Shown in pieces: positions 26,300 through 35,718 of a stretch of DNA of 64,000 bases. The position numbers were made by a program, and so were the translations under genes. The DNA lies in the NCBI GenBank assembly GCA_027920525.1, contig CP115858.1, forward strand, positions 1,860,001-1,924,000, written 5' to 3'. The notes under the pieces are model-generated. The model made no database searches and was not told the origin of the DNA. It saw nothing but the letters and a program-made list of their open reading frames with translations. Each line of letters starts with the position of its first letter. Position 1 is the first letter of the stretch. The DNA is from Chryseobacterium daecheongense. Its GTDB lineage: Bacteria > Bacteroidota > Bacteroidia > Flavobacteriales > Weeksellaceae.

Positions 26300-27730
26300 A
26301 TGAAAGAAATAAATATCAAGAATGTCGCAATAACTTTTGCTGTTGCCCTTATCATCTGGTTTATTCCTGAGCCCGATGGTGTTACCGCAGATGCGTGGCA
26401 CCTTTTTGCCATTTTCGCGGCAACAATTTTAGGAATCATTCTAAAAGCGGCTCCTATGGGAACCATGTGTATGATGGCTATCGGATTCACTGCACTAACC
26501 CAGGTAATTGCACCGGGTGATGCGGGAAAATCAATCACTAAAGCACTCTCCGGCTTTGGAGATAAAGTGATATGGCTGATTGGGATCTCATTTTTTATTG
26601 CACGGGGATTTATAAAAACCGGCCTGGGAAATCGTATTGCTTTTTTATTCATAAGGATTTTCGGTAAAAGTTCCCTTGGGCTGGCTTATGGTCTGGGATT
26701 AGCGGATGTCTGCCTGGCTCCCGCTATCCCTAGTAATACCGCACGGGGAGGAGGTATCATCTACCCTATTATGAAATCCATGGCTATCAGTTTTGATTCT
26801 GTTCCGGAAAAACCGGAAACCCACAGAAAGCTAGGGGCATTCTTAACGCTGAACAGCTATTATATGAACCTGATCGCTTCCTCTATGTTCTTAACAGGAA
26901 CCGCCAGTAATCCGATGTGTCAGAAATTTGCAGCCAATCTGGGCATCAACATCACTTGGATGTCATGGGCTGCTGCTGGTTTCCTGCCTGGTTTGGTTGC
27001 CTTTTTTGTAGTTCCGTTAGTACTCTATAAATTGTATCCACCGGAATTGAAAAAAACAGGTGACGCTCCTAAAATGGCTGCTCAAAAGCTTAAAGACATG
27101 GGGCCTATTTCAAGGAACGAATGGCTGATGCTATTGGCATTCTTCATTTTACTGGCACTCTGGATATTTGGCGGAGCACTTTCAATTGATGCTACTACAA
27201 CCGCTTTTATAGGATTAACCTTACTGCTTCTGACTTCTGTCCTGACATGGGAAGATGTAAAGTCAGAGAAAGGAGCCTGGGATACCATCGTATGGTTTGC
27301 CGTACTGGTTATGATGGCAAGCTCACTGAATGAACTCGGCTTTATCGGATGGTTCAGTGACCTGATCAAAGTGAAAATCGGTGGACTGAGCTGGCAGGTG
27401 GCCTTTCCAGTAATTATTGTTGTATACTTTTTCAGCCATTATATTTTCGCCAGTGCTACTGCCCATGTCGCTGCCATGTACGCCGCATTGTTAGGTGTAG
27501 GTGTTGCCGTGGGGATACCACCAATGTTACTGGCCATGATGCTCGGTTTTCTGGGTTCTATTTATGGGGTACTTACGCATTATGGCCACGGTCCTGCTCC
27601 GGTATTTTTCGGAAGCGGCTATGTAGAACTGAAAGCCTGGTGGCTTCGCGGTTTGGAAATAGGAATTGTACTTCTTATTATCTACATGGTAGTAGGTGGC
27701 CTATGGATGAAAGTATTGGGATATTATTAA
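26300..27730 (+). CDS. DASS-family anion:dicarboxylate transporter (CitT/DiT1-like)
   Basis: This 476-aa inner-membrane protein has ~12-14 hydrophobic helices and both substrate signature regions: PSNTARGGGIIYPIM (~150-165) and LTGTASNPM (~200), plus HYGHGPAPVFFGSGYV near the end. The pattern is that of the CitT/2-oxoglutarate-malate translocator branch of the divalent anion symporter family. It likely exchanges or imports C4/C5 dicarboxylates or tricarboxylates. It is 17 bases upstream of sdhC, suggesting that imported carboxylate is fed to, or succinate exported from, the SDH/fumarate reductase encoded next. Confidence 0.87.
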   Translation: MKEINIKNVAITFAVALIIWFIPEPDGVTADAWHLFAIFAATILGIILKAAPMGTMCMMAIGFTALTQVIAPGDAGKSITKALSGFGDKVIWLIGISFFIARGFIKTGLGNRIAFLFIRIFGKSSLGLAYGLGLADVCLAPAIPSNTARGGGIIYPIMKSMAISFDSVPEKPETHRKLGAFLTLNSYYMNLIASSMFLTGTASNPMCQKFAANLGINITWMSWAAAGFLPGLVAFFVVPLVLYKLYPPELKKTGDAPKMAAQKLKDMGPISRNEWLMLLAFFILLALWIFGGALSIDATTTAFIGLTLLLLTSVLTWEDVKSEKGAWDTIVWFAVLVMMASSLNELGFIGWFSDLIKVKIGGLSWQVAFPVIIVVYFFSHYIFASATAHVAAMYAALLGVGVAVGIPPMLLAMMLGFLGSIYGVLTHYGHGPAPVFFGSGYVELKAWWLRGLEIGIVLLIIYMVVGGLWMKVLGYY

Positions 27731-27747
27731 AATAAAAAACAAAAATT

Positions 27748-28404
27748 ATGCTGTCTACCTTGTCAAGAAAAATGCTGATGTGCCTCACAGGATTGTTTCT
27801 GAGTTTTTTCTTGCTGATCCATTTCCTGGGAAATCTTCAGCTGTTCCTGCCGCAGGAGCAGGCACATTTGCAATTCAATGCCTACTCTCACTTCCTTTCG
27901 GGTAATATTGTAATCAAAATCGTTTCTTATGTCCTGTATGCAAGTATTATTCTTCACGCAGTAGATGGTTTAATCATCACTTTAAAAAACAAAAAATCGG
28001 GCGGACGTTATTCTGCCGACAGACGCGGAAGAGCAAGCAAGTGGTATTCCCGGAATATGGGAATATTGGGAACTTTATTACTGATCTTTCTGGTGATCCA
28101 TTTTCAGAACTTCTGGTATGTATATAAATTCGGTAGTCCGCCATTAGACAATAACGGGAATAAGGATCTTTATATACTGGTGGTGACGGTATTTAAAGAA
28201 TGGTGGTATGTGATCATTTATGTAATTTCCATGGCTGCCCTATGCTATCATCTTATCCATGGGATCTATAGCGCAGTAAGAACATTGGGACTTTATCATC
28301 CGAAGTTTGTAAAATGGTTTAAGACCATAGGAATTGCTTATTCAGTCATAATCAGCATTGGATTTGCGCTCATGCCTGTTTATGTTTTCTTTACCGCTAA
28401 TTAA
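27748..28404 (+). CDS. sdhC: Succinate dehydrogenase/fumarate reductase cytochrome b subunit
   Basis: The 218-aa protein has five hydrophobic helices with conserved histidines ([37 protein letters not shown]), matching the Bacteroidetes-type diheme cytochrome b (type B SQR/QFR). It anchors SdhAB in the inner membrane and exchanges electrons with menaquinone. The start is 17 bases after the DASS stop and its stop is 11 bases from sdhA. Confidence 0.9.
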   Translation: MLSTLSRKMLMCLTGLFLSFFLLIHFLGNLQLFLPQEQAHLQFNAYSHFLSGNIVIKIVSYVLYASIILHAVDGLIITLKNKKSGGRYSADRRGRASKWYSRNMGILGTLLLIFLVIHFQNFWYVYKFGSPPLDNNGNKDLYILVVTVFKEWWYVIIYVISMAALCYHLIHGIYSAVRTLGLYHPKFVKWFKTIGIAYSVIISIGFALMPVYVFFTAN

Positions 28405-28415
28405 AAATAAAACCG

Positions 28416-30332
28416 ATGAAGTTAGATTCTAAAATACCCCAGGGACCATTAGAACAAAAATGGGCTCAATATAAAAAAACGGCAAAACTCGTTAATCCTG
28501 CAAACCGTAAAAAGCTGGATGTTATCGTAGTCGGAACAGGGCTGGCAGGAAGTTCCATAGCTGCATCTCTTGGAGAAATGGGCTATAATGTAAAATCATT
28601 CTGTTTTCAGGACAGTCCGAGAAGAGCCCACTCCGTAGCAGCTCAGGGAGGAGTAAATGCTGCTAAAAATTATAAAAATGATGGAGACAGTGTTTACAGA
28701 ATGTTTGTGGATACCCTCAAAGGAGGAGATTTCAGAGCTCGTGAGGCCAATGTATACCGCATGGCTGAATGTTCGTTAAACCTTATTGATCAGGCAGTAG
28801 CGCAGGGAGTTCCTTTTGGCAGGGAGTACGGAGGCTACCTCAACAACCGGTCTTTTGGCGGAGTACAGGTAAGCAGAACATTCTATGCCAGAGGTCAAAC
28901 CGGTCAGCAATTGCTTCTGGGAGCATATCAGGCATTGATGAGGCAGGTTGGTAAAAATACCGTACAATTGTTTTCCAGACATGAAATGCTGGATCTTGTG
29001 CTCATTGATGGCAAGGCAAGAGGAGTTATTGTAAGAAATTTGGATACCGGCGAGATTGAACGGCATTCTGCTCATGCTGTTGTATTAGCCACCGGCGGAT
29101 ATGGTAAAATTTATTACCTCTCCACACTGGCCATGGGATGTAATGGCTCAGCAATCTGGAGAGCCCATAAAAAAGGAGCTTTAATGGCTTCACCAAGTTG
29201 GATACAGGTTCACCCGACATCATTGCCCCAATCCGGAGATTATCAATCCAAGCTGACCCTGATGTCCGAATCTCTCCGTAATGATGGAAGGATATGGGTT
29301 CCTTTAAAAAATAATGAAACCAGATCACCAAATGATATTCCTGAGAATGAACGGGATTATTATCTGGAAAGGCGGTACCCTGCTTTTGGCAATCTGGCAC
29401 CAAGGGATATTTCCTCCCGGGCTGCTAAAGAAAGAATTGATGCCGGATTCGGTATCGGACCTCTTAAAAATGCAGTATATCTTGATTTTTCCAAAGCAAT
29501 TAAGGAACAGGGCAAAGAAAAAATTAAGGAAAAATATGGAAACCTGTTCGACATGTATTTAAAAATAACCGGATATGATGCTTATAAAGAACCCATGATG
29601 ATCTCTCCTTCTGCCCACTTTTCTATGGGCGGATTATGGGTAGATTATGAGCTCATGACAACCATTCCGGGGCTGTTTGCTCTGGGAGAAGCCAATTTTG
29701 CAGATCATGGAGCCAACAGACTGGGCGCCAATTCCCTTCTTCAGGCTTCCGTAGATGGCTATTTCATTGCTCCGTATACGATCGCAAATTATCTTTCCAA
29801 TGAAATCCATACCGGAAAAATATCAACCGATAACCTGGCATTTGAGAATGCAGAAAATGCCGTTAAGCAACAGATTGAACACCTTATCAATATCAAAGGG
29901 AACAAAACCGTAGACTACTATCATAAAACCCTGGGCAAACTGCTTTATGATTATTGTGGATTAGCAAGAAATGAAGCAGGCCTGAAATATGCCATTGAAG
30001 AAATAAAAAAACTGAAAGCAGAATTTTATCAAAACGTAAGAGTTTCCGGTGATGAAAACCACATGAATACAGAATTGGAAAAAGCCGGACGTGTTGCAGA
30101 TTATTTTGAAATCGGTGAACTGATGTGCTACGATGCCATCACCCGAAACGAATCTTGTGGAGCCCATTTCCGCGAAGAATATCAGACTCCCGATGGAGAA
30201 GCCCTCAGAAATGATTCTGAATTTCAGTTTATTTCTGCCTGGGCATGGAAAGGTGAAAATCAGGAACCTGAATTAATTAAAGAACCGCTTGTATTTGAAG
30301 AAATACAGCCCACTGTAAGAAGTTATAAATAA
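28416..30332 (+). CDS. sdhA: Succinate dehydrogenase/fumarate reductase flavoprotein
   Basis: The 638-aa flavoprotein has the FAD dinucleotide motif [17 protein letters not shown] (~40-56), the covalent FAD His72 in [11 protein letters not shown], the active-site region HPTSLP and [12 protein letters not shown], and the late [13 protein letters not shown]. It catalyses succinate-fumarate interconversion. It is shorter than the ~665-670-aa housekeeping flavoproteins I expect in flavobacteria (a missing insert near residues 330-370), which suggests a second, specialised copy. It is part of a sdhCAB unit embedded with transport genes. Confidence 0.92.
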   Translation: MKLDSKIPQGPLEQKWAQYKKTAKLVNPANRKKLDVIVVGTGLAGSSIAASLGEMGYNVKSFCFQDSPRRAHSVAAQGGVNAAKNYKNDGDSVYRMFVDTLKGGDFRAREANVYRMAECSLNLIDQAVAQGVPFGREYGGYLNNRSFGGVQVSRTFYARGQTGQQLLLGAYQALMRQVGKNTVQLFSRHEMLDLVLIDGKARGVIVRNLDTGEIERHSAHAVVLATGGYGKIYYLSTLAMGCNGSAIWRAHKKGALMASPSWIQVHPTSLPQSGDYQSKLTLMSESLRNDGRIWVPLKNNETRSPNDIPENERDYYLERRYPAFGNLAPRDISSRAAKERIDAGFGIGPLKNAVYLDFSKAIKEQGKEKIKEKYGNLFDMYLKITGYDAYKEPMMISPSAHFSMGGLWVDYELMTTIPGLFALGEANFADHGANRLGANSLLQASVDGYFIAPYTIANYLSNEIHTGKISTDNLAFENAENAVKQQIEHLINIKGNKTVDYYHKTLGKLLYDYCGLARNEAGLKYAIEEIKKLKAEFYQNVRVSGDENHMNTELEKAGRVADYFEIGELMCYDAITRNESCGAHFREEYQTPDGEALRNDSEFQFISAWAWKGENQEPELIKEPLVFEEIQPTVRSYK

Positions 30333-30344
30333 AAAAAAGAAATT

Positions 30345-31094
30345 ATGGATTTACATCTTAAAATATGGAGACAGAAAGACAGAAGCACGGAAGGAAAGCT
30401 CGTAAATTATGATTTAAAAGATCTCAATTCCCACATGTCTTTTCTCGAAATGCTCGATACACTTAATGAAAAGCTGATCATAGAAGGAGAAGAACCGGTA
30501 GAATTCGATCATGACTGTCGTGAAGGTATTTGCGGACAATGTGGAATCATGATCAATGGCCTGGCACACGGTCCCTTAGAAAACACGACCACATGCCAGC
30601 TCCACCTGCGTTCTTTTAAAGACGGAGAAACTATTGTTATAGAACCTTTCCGGGCGGAAGCATTTCCGGTAAAAAGAGATTTAAAAGTTGACCGCTCGGC
30701 TTTTGACAGAATTATTTCTTCGGGAGGTTTTGTTTCCGTGAATACGGGACAGGCTCCGGATGCCACGGCCATTGCAGTTACTCACCAGATTGCCGAAGAA
30801 GCTTTTGATTCCGCGGCCTGTATCGGATGCGGAGCTTGTGTAGCCACTTGTAAAAATGCGAGTGCAGCATTGTTTACCTCTGCAAAAATAAGCCATATGG
30901 CACTTCTTCCCCAGGGAAAAGAAGAAAGGAGCGAACGGGTGATTAAAATGGTTCAGCAGATGGATAAAGAATTATTCGGTCATTGCTCCAACACAGAAGC
31001 TTGTGAAGTGGAATGCCCTCAGGGAATATCAGTCCTTAATATCGCGCGTATGAACTATGAATACAGCAGGGCTTTATTTTTCAGAAAAAAGTAA
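30345..31094 (+). CDS. sdhB: Succinate dehydrogenase/fumarate reductase iron-sulfur subunit
   Basis: The 249-aa protein has the N-terminal [2Fe-2S] ligands in [11 protein letters not shown] (~61-71) with a further Cys in TTCQLH, and C-terminal ferredoxin ligands in [13 protein letters not shown] and [14 protein letters not shown]. It passes electrons between SdhA and the cytochrome b heme. It is the last gene of the operon. A convergent terminator follows. Confidence 0.93.
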   Translation: MDLHLKIWRQKDRSTEGKLVNYDLKDLNSHMSFLEMLDTLNEKLIIEGEEPVEFDHDCREGICGQCGIMINGLAHGPLENTTTCQLHLRSFKDGETIVIEPFRAEAFPVKRDLKVDRSAFDRIISSGGFVSVNTGQAPDATAIAVTHQIAEEAFDSAACIGCGACVATCKNASAALFTSAKISHMALLPQGKEERSERVIKMVQQMDKELFGHCSNTEACEVECPQGISVLNIARMNYEYSRALFFRKK

Positions 31095-31097
31095 ATA

Positions 31098-31165
31098 AAA
31101 AAAGCAAAAGGACAAAAAGGTGAATTTTCTTTTTCGTTATTCTACCCTTTTGCCCTTTTACATCT
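31098..31165 (-). terminator. Probable terminator between sdhB and the 31181 gene
   Basis: The minus strand can form a long stem (AAAAGGGCAAAAGGGT / ACCTTTTTGTCCTTTT) with G-U pairs and a ~22-base loop, followed by seven T. It would end the minus-strand gene; on the plus strand the stem has A-C mismatches, so it is weaker there. Confidence 0.55.
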
Positions 31166-31180
31166 TATGTTTTAACTTCC

Positions 31181-32194
31181 TTAGACTTCCTTATCAAAGT
31201 ACAGCATATAATACTTTCCTTTTTCATCCTGTCCCTGTTCCAGCATCTTCCGGTCACCATGAATGTAGATATGAAAATTTTTATCTAATTTGATAATGCT
31301 TTTAAAATGTCGTTGTGTCTTTTTTACAGCCGCTTCACTGATCGGAAATTCTTCAGCAATATTGATCTGCATATCCTGTTCATAATCTGTTTTAAAGTTA
31401 ACAAAACTCTCAATCACGTGTTCATCACCAAGTACCTCACTTGCAAAATCATCAAGCTTAAACTCTTCTTTTTCTTTAAAGAAATTGATGGATTTATTCA
31501 GAAAGTCAGCCTGATCCGCTTTAGAAACCTCAAATTCCTGAGGAAGCTGCTTGGTAATATAGTCCTTGTACACCATTAAAGCTTCCTGGGTATGGAAATA
31601 CTCATCATCACGCTGCTTTACTTTAAGAAAATCCTCAAACCAGTAATACATATCACCGTTCTTGTTATTATCCACTACAGATAAAACATATCCGCTTTCT
31701 TTGTTATTATTATAGATCAAAGCTGCCTTATCAATTTTTGACAAGCCAATACCCTGATCTTTTTCAAGTCCAAAAGTTTCTTCCTGAGGAAATATTTTTA
31801 AGAAAGATTCTCTTTTTTCAGTCTTAAAAATACCTATTTTATCCACTTTCTCATCGCCTTCCCTTTCATCTTCAAAGAAAACAATAAACAATTCTCCTCC
31901 CTGCACTCTCGGATTTTCAGCAGCTTCAAAAAGGTGTTTGGCAATATTCTCCGATTCCCATAGAAATTTGGCCTTATCCTCAAAAATTTCTGTTACAGAA
32001 CTGTAAACAGGATTATTGACAAGATAAGTATCACTGTAAAACTGGTACGTTTCTTCTGTTTTAAAAGAACCTAGAAAGTAATCTTCCAGCATTTCTGCCA
32101 TCCCTTCTTCCAACTGCAGCTCTTCCTGGGAAAGTGTTAAAGACTCACCATTGATCTTATTTCCTACTCTGTGTACTATAATTTTTGAAAACAT
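31181..32194 (-). CDS. 37-kDa nucleoid-associated protein (NdpA/YejK family)
   Basis: This 337-aa cytosolic protein matches the NdpA family by length and by segments such as KIIVHRVGNKING at the N-terminus, GIFKTEKRESFLKIF in the middle and the C-terminal region with FPISEAAVKKTQRHFKSIIKLDKNFHIYIHGDR. The family associates with the nucleoid in enterobacteria; the function in Bacteroidota is unclear. It is single, convergent with sdhB, and divergent from the small-protein cassette. Confidence 0.82.
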   Translation of the reverse strand: MFSKIIVHRVGNKINGESLTLSQEELQLEEGMAEMLEDYFLGSFKTEETYQFYSDTYLVNNPVYSSVTEIFEDKAKFLWESENIAKHLFEAAENPRVQGGELFIVFFEDEREGDEKVDKIGIFKTEKRESFLKIFPQEETFGLEKDQGIGLSKIDKAALIYNNNKESGYVLSVVDNNKNGDMYYWFEDFLKVKQRDDEYFHTQEALMVYKDYITKQLPQEFEVSKADQADFLNKSINFFKEKEEFKLDDFASEVLGDEHVIESFVNFKTDYEQDMQINIAEEFPISEAAVKKTQRHFKSIIKLDKNFHIYIHGDRKMLEQGQDEKGKYYMLYFDKEV

Positions 32195-32399
32195 TTTTGA
32201 TTTTTATGGATTGCAAAGATATTAATAATATCAAATACCGGACAGCATTTCATTCTGATAATAACCTTATCATTTTGAATGGTTTTCTGGCTGTATAAAC
32301 ATCAGTAATATAAGTTCAATAAATTGATATACAGTATATTAAAATAAAAACACTTTCAAAGGAACACATTTGGCATCACCATTCTCAAAACATAAAAAA

Positions 32400-32564
32400 A
32401 TGGACTTAAAGACCTTAAACAGAATAGACCGGCTGCGAAGATTAAAAAGCAGAGGACCGAAAACCCCGAAATGGATGAAGCCTTATCACTTGCTATTCAT
32501 AGCATTTCTTGTACTCTTTATTTTCGGAGGATTTATCAGATTTTTAGAACAAAACCATTATTAA
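32400..32564 (+). CDS. 54-aa single-pass membrane protein, cassette 1
   Basis: The peptide has a basic N-terminal half (MDLKTLNRIDRLRRLKSRG) and one hydrophobic helix (YHLLFIAFLVLFIFGGFI) with a short tail. The ATG at 32400 is chosen over the TTG at 32370. It ends six bases before a helical protein gene (32571). The same pair layout, a tiny basic single-span protein followed by a helical protein, recurs at 33065-33648, so a real gene is likely although no family is recognised. Confidence 0.6.
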   Translation: MDLKTLNRIDRLRRLKSRGPKTPKWMKPYHLLFIAFLVLFIFGGFIRFLEQNHY

Positions 32565-32570
32565 ATAAAT

Positions 32571-32927
32571 ATGAATTACTTACAGGCCGTTCAGGAAATT
32601 ACAGAAGTTATTCCTGATATACAGTACGAGTTGGATGAGCACAAAACACAAAGTTCTTATTATGCCATGAGCACTTTTACAGATCATATCAAGCGAATGA
32701 TCCGTCAAAATGAAAGGACACTCCTTTTTAAAAGTTTAAAAAAGATGAGTAACATCTATAAAAACGGAGATGCTATGCTTAAGAATGCTATAGAATGTAC
32801 TTTTATTTATTCCCTCGATAATGTCACTATCCTTTGTAATGAAGAATACCGGAAAGCAATCTTTAGCCACATGTCCAGGGATTTGCAAAAAATATATGCC
32901 AAGCAGATTTACAATCATGGCATATAA
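32571..32927 (+). CDS. Small helical protein, cassette 1 (paralogue of 33250 gene)
   Basis: The 118-aa protein is predicted mostly alpha-helical and soluble. Its second half aligns with the 33250 protein: shared pattern K.M..IY.N.D...K..IE..F..S..........AIF..M....Q.IY..Q. Function is not recognised (possibly a DUF7674-type family). Immediate spacing to the preceding 54-aa membrane protein suggests the two act together. Confidence 0.68.
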   Translation: MNYLQAVQEITEVIPDIQYELDEHKTQSSYYAMSTFTDHIKRMIRQNERTLLFKSLKKMSNIYKNGDAMLKNAIECTFIYSLDNVTILCNEEYRKAIFSHMSRDLQKIYAKQIYNHGI

Positions 32928-33064
32928 TGACAGTATTTATCATCAGAAAAAGAATCCTTTTGTCACTTTAAGGAGATTTTCCGTGGAAAACGGTTGATAA
33001 AAACCAGTCACCTTATTTTTTTTATTACATTTTTCAGGTATTTCATTACACAATTATCATCACT

Positions 33065-33196
33065 ATGAAGACAAAAATCAGAAAACAATTCGACTGGAAA
33101 CAGTGGAAAGAAGCGAATTCCAGACACAATATCGAAATATTGGCAACTCATATTGCTTTAATAATCGGAGTATTTATTGTTGCATCATACTTATAA
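33065..33196 (+). CDS. 43-aa single-pass membrane peptide, cassette 2
   Basis: The ORF runs from ATG 33065 to TAA 33194-33196 and encodes a 43-aa peptide with a basic amphipathic N-terminus (MKTKIRKQFDWKQWKEANS) and one hydrophobic helix (THIALIIGVFIVASYL) at the C-terminus. It precedes the second helical protein gene just as the 54-aa peptide precedes the first. No family recognised; support comes from repeated context and plausible composition. Confidence 0.5.
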   Translation: MKTKIRKQFDWKQWKEANSRHNIEILATHIALIIGVFIVASYL

Positions 33197-33249
33197 GTTT
33201 GGTATAATTTTGGCGGCAATAAAAGTGTTTGAAAAATAAAATATTATTT

Positions 33250-33648
33250 ATGATGAACGAGCCAATGCAAACTATTAATGAAGAGACAGCTGTAGAGTAT
33301 TTAAAATTTTTCTATCCCACTCTTAGAAGTGAAATTACTCAATTATCAATGCAAAAAAATTTCGCCGGTATTATTCAATCCACGGTAAATTACTTGAAGA
33401 ACCTCTTACGGGAATCCAAGATTAATATTATCGGCCATCATATCAAATTGATGGAAGGAATTTACCGTAATGCGGATACTTATGTTAAAGATATTATCGA
33501 AAATCTTTTCGTAAGATCATTTGAAAGCTTTAAAAAGCATACTAAGATACAACACTGGAATGCGATCTTTCAATATATGCCGGTTAATTTCCAGGAAATT
33601 TACCTGGAACAGCAGAAAAAAGATCAGATATTTTTTGGTAAAAAATAA
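33250..33648 (+). CDS. Small helical protein, cassette 2 (paralogue of 32571 gene)
   Basis: The 132-aa protein is helical and soluble, with an N-terminal segment (TAVEYLKFFYPTLRSEI) and the shared C-terminal pattern seen in the 32571 protein (IKLMEGIYRNADTYVK, then AIFQYMPVNFQEIYLEQ). ATGs at 33250, 33253 and 33265 are all possible; a TTG at 33229 is less likely. A strong terminator follows immediately. Divergence between the two copies is large, implying old duplication. Confidence 0.68.
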   Translation: MMNEPMQTINEETAVEYLKFFYPTLRSEITQLSMQKNFAGIIQSTVNYLKNLLRESKINIIGHHIKLMEGIYRNADTYVKDIIENLFVRSFESFKKHTKIQHWNAIFQYMPVNFQEIYLEQQKKDQIFFGKK

Positions 33649-33653
33649 ATAGC

Positions 33654-33690
33654 AAAATGCCCCGGAATCTTTCAATTCCGGGGCATTTTT
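33654..33690. terminator. Bidirectional intrinsic terminator
   Basis: A 13-bp perfect stem (AATGCCCCGGAAT / ATTCCGGGGCATT) with a 6-base loop and T run lies between the 33250 gene and the convergent thioredoxin-like gene. Confidence 0.92.
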
Positions 33691-33710
33691 ATTGGATGAT
33701 ATCAATCTCT

Positions 33711-34232
33711 TTACTGATCTTTTTTCTTCACGAAAACTTTTTGAATGGTTTCAAGTTCTTGTCTGTTCAATTTTGTAGTTTTTTCAAGTTTCGCTAAAAA
33801 AACATCTACTTCCTCCGGAGTTGCTGGGGATCCCAGATTTTCGCCTTTGTCATTAAAAGAATCTGTAAGAACCTCACCTTTAGAATTCAATACCAACCAA
33901 AAAGGAAGGCCTGCATTCTCACCCTTATATTGATTCATCATTGCTTCGCCTCCGGGATTTTCAAGAACTTTCTTTTCTCCTCTTTCCTGAACATCCACAT
34001 AGGCCGTAACATAGTTTTTATCAAACAAAGGCTTTGTTTCCGGAAGATTCATATTCTTTTCCATCAGTTTACACCATTGGCACCATGACGCATGGAATAC
34101 AAGAAGTACATTTTTATTTTCCTTTTTAGCATCTGTAAGAGCTTTGTTAAGGACTACATCTGCTTTTTCCTGCGCAAATCCCAACTGAAATAAAAGTACA
34201 GTAAACACCAGGATTATTTTAGAATATTTCAT
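33711..34232 (-). CDS. Exported thioredoxin-like protein
   Basis: The 173-aa protein has a signal peptide (MKYSKIILVFTVLLFQLGFAQ) and a thioredoxin fold with FHASWCQWCKLME, a CxxC active site of the DUF255/thioredoxin_7 type, and the cis-Pro segment GLPFWLVLNSKGE. It probably acts as a periplasmic disulfide reductase or carrier. The start at 34232 is preferred over the upstream ATG because it begins the signal peptide. It is separated by 122 bases from a minus-strand membrane protein gene. Confidence 0.82.
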   Translation of the reverse strand: MKYSKIILVFTVLLFQLGFAQEKADVVLNKALTDAKKENKNVLLVFHASWCQWCKLMEKNMNLPETKPLFDKNYVTAYVDVQERGEKKVLENPGGEAMMNQYKGENAGLPFWLVLNSKGEVLTDSFNDKGENLGSPATPEEVDVFLAKLEKTTKLNRQELETIQKVFVKKKDQ

Positions 34233-34354
34233 TTCAATATTTTTTAAGTTAATACAACACGAATTTAGGTAATTTATCAGGAATTTATAAATAATAAAAT
34301 ACAAAATCAAAAAACTGCTGGTTTTCCGTCTGGTATCTATACATATTTACACTA

Positions 34355-35464
34355 TTATTTTAACACTGTTTCATCCACTGAAATACGTCGGAAGACAATC
34401 AAAGGTTCTTTTTTCCTTACAATGTCCAATGTGTTCTGAACTAAAAAAGTGAGCAGTATATAAAAGAGAATCAGGATTGAGACAAATGCAATTCCATGCT
34501 GTCTGTATCCAAAAATCCCTTTTCCCCATGAAATCAATATCCATTGTATCATATACATGGAGGTGAGGTTTTTACTGCAATATTTTAAAACTTTCATCCA
34601 TGTATTTTCCTTTGCTTTACTTGTCAGTCTGAAAATAGCCCAAAGAAATATCAGCGTCCATCCTGCAAAATAAATTACACCTCCAGGCCCCATATGATAA
34701 AAACCATTGTAGTGATAATTCCCATACATAAAAACCAAAGGAGCACCTAAGGCAATAAATATAAGCCCGACGTAGAGCATATTTTTAAACAATTGCGGCC
34801 CGTTATAATTCAGCTGCTGAAACCATTTCCCAAAAAACATCCCGATAATAATAAAAGACATCCATGGAAAAACAGGAAAGTACACATAAGCAGGAAAATT
34901 ATTATTAAAAAGAAGATCCAGAATATAGTTAACGACAGGAAAATTAATATGAATACCGCTTACTTCTCTTGATACAAGAGCCACCAAAAGACCTATCGCA
35001 AGGATACCATATTTATTCTTCACATATTTCCTGATAAATCCTACAAAAAGGAGAGACATTCCTGCCAGTTGCAAGATATCCCCCAGCAGTGCCAGATATA
35101 GATATTGCTGCTCTATCGGACCATGCCATCCATATTTTTCGATAAAATGTGCAGGAGCAAAACCTAAAATTACGGGAACAATGAACTTCATAAAATTCAT
35201 AAAAAAAGCCGCTAATAAAAGTAAACCTCCCCGTTTGATGGCACTTGTTAAACTTTGATGGCTGGAAGTCATGAATGTGATTCCCATACAAATCAGAAAA
35301 ATAGAAGTCCCTCTTCCTAAAAAGACAATAAAACTTCCAATTGCCGTATCTGATTGTGATTTCACATTGGCAAATATGAGTAAGGTATGAATGATAATCA
35401 TCCCTATTACACTCATTCCTTTTATCAGGTCCAATGTTAAGATTCTTTTGTTGAGTTGTTCCAT
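34355..35464 (-). CDS. Multi-pass membrane protein, heparan-alpha-glucosaminide N-acetyltransferase-like (DUF1624/YeiB type)
   Basis: This 369-aa protein has ~9-10 membrane helices and begins LTLDLIKGMSVIGMIIIH, the typical opening of the DUF1624/HGSNAT-like membrane acyltransferases (R..sLD.lRG...i.mI..H); the H of IIIH is the likely acyl-transfer position in the family. A long internal loop contains a conserved-looking GPGG segment. Its substrate is unknown, though the fold group acylates sugars. It has no same-strand partner and is divergent from an AraC gene. Confidence 0.75.
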   Translation of the reverse strand: MEQLNKRILTLDLIKGMSVIGMIIIHTLLIFANVKSQSDTAIGSFIVFLGRGTSIFLICMGITFMTSSHQSLTSAIKRGGLLLLAAFFMNFMKFIVPVILGFAPAHFIEKYGWHGPIEQQYLYLALLGDILQLAGMSLLFVGFIRKYVKNKYGILAIGLLVALVSREVSGIHINFPVVNYILDLLFNNNFPAYVYFPVFPWMSFIIIGMFFGKWFQQLNYNGPQLFKNMLYVGLIFIALGAPLVFMYGNYHYNGFYHMGPGGVIYFAGWTLIFLWAIFRLTSKAKENTWMKVLKYCSKNLTSMYMIQWILISWGKGIFGYRQHGIAFVSILILFYILLTFLVQNTLDIVRKKEPLIVFRRISVDETVLK

Positions 35465-35718
35465 AGTTTTGTTTTAATTCAATAGATATAGTTGATAATC
35501 AAACTGTTTTAGTTTGTTAAAATTTAATTTTTATTAATTCTAAATAAAAACAAATATACTTATTTAAAATAAATAATCAAGTTCCATGATCAATTTCATC
35601 GGTATTTTATCCAATGGTTTATTAATATTATTTCCCGCTTATTTTTTACTTTAACTTTTTTGTAATTTAGATGAATGCATTTCCGGGCTCATGCTGCTTA
35701 CATTAGAGAATAAACAAA

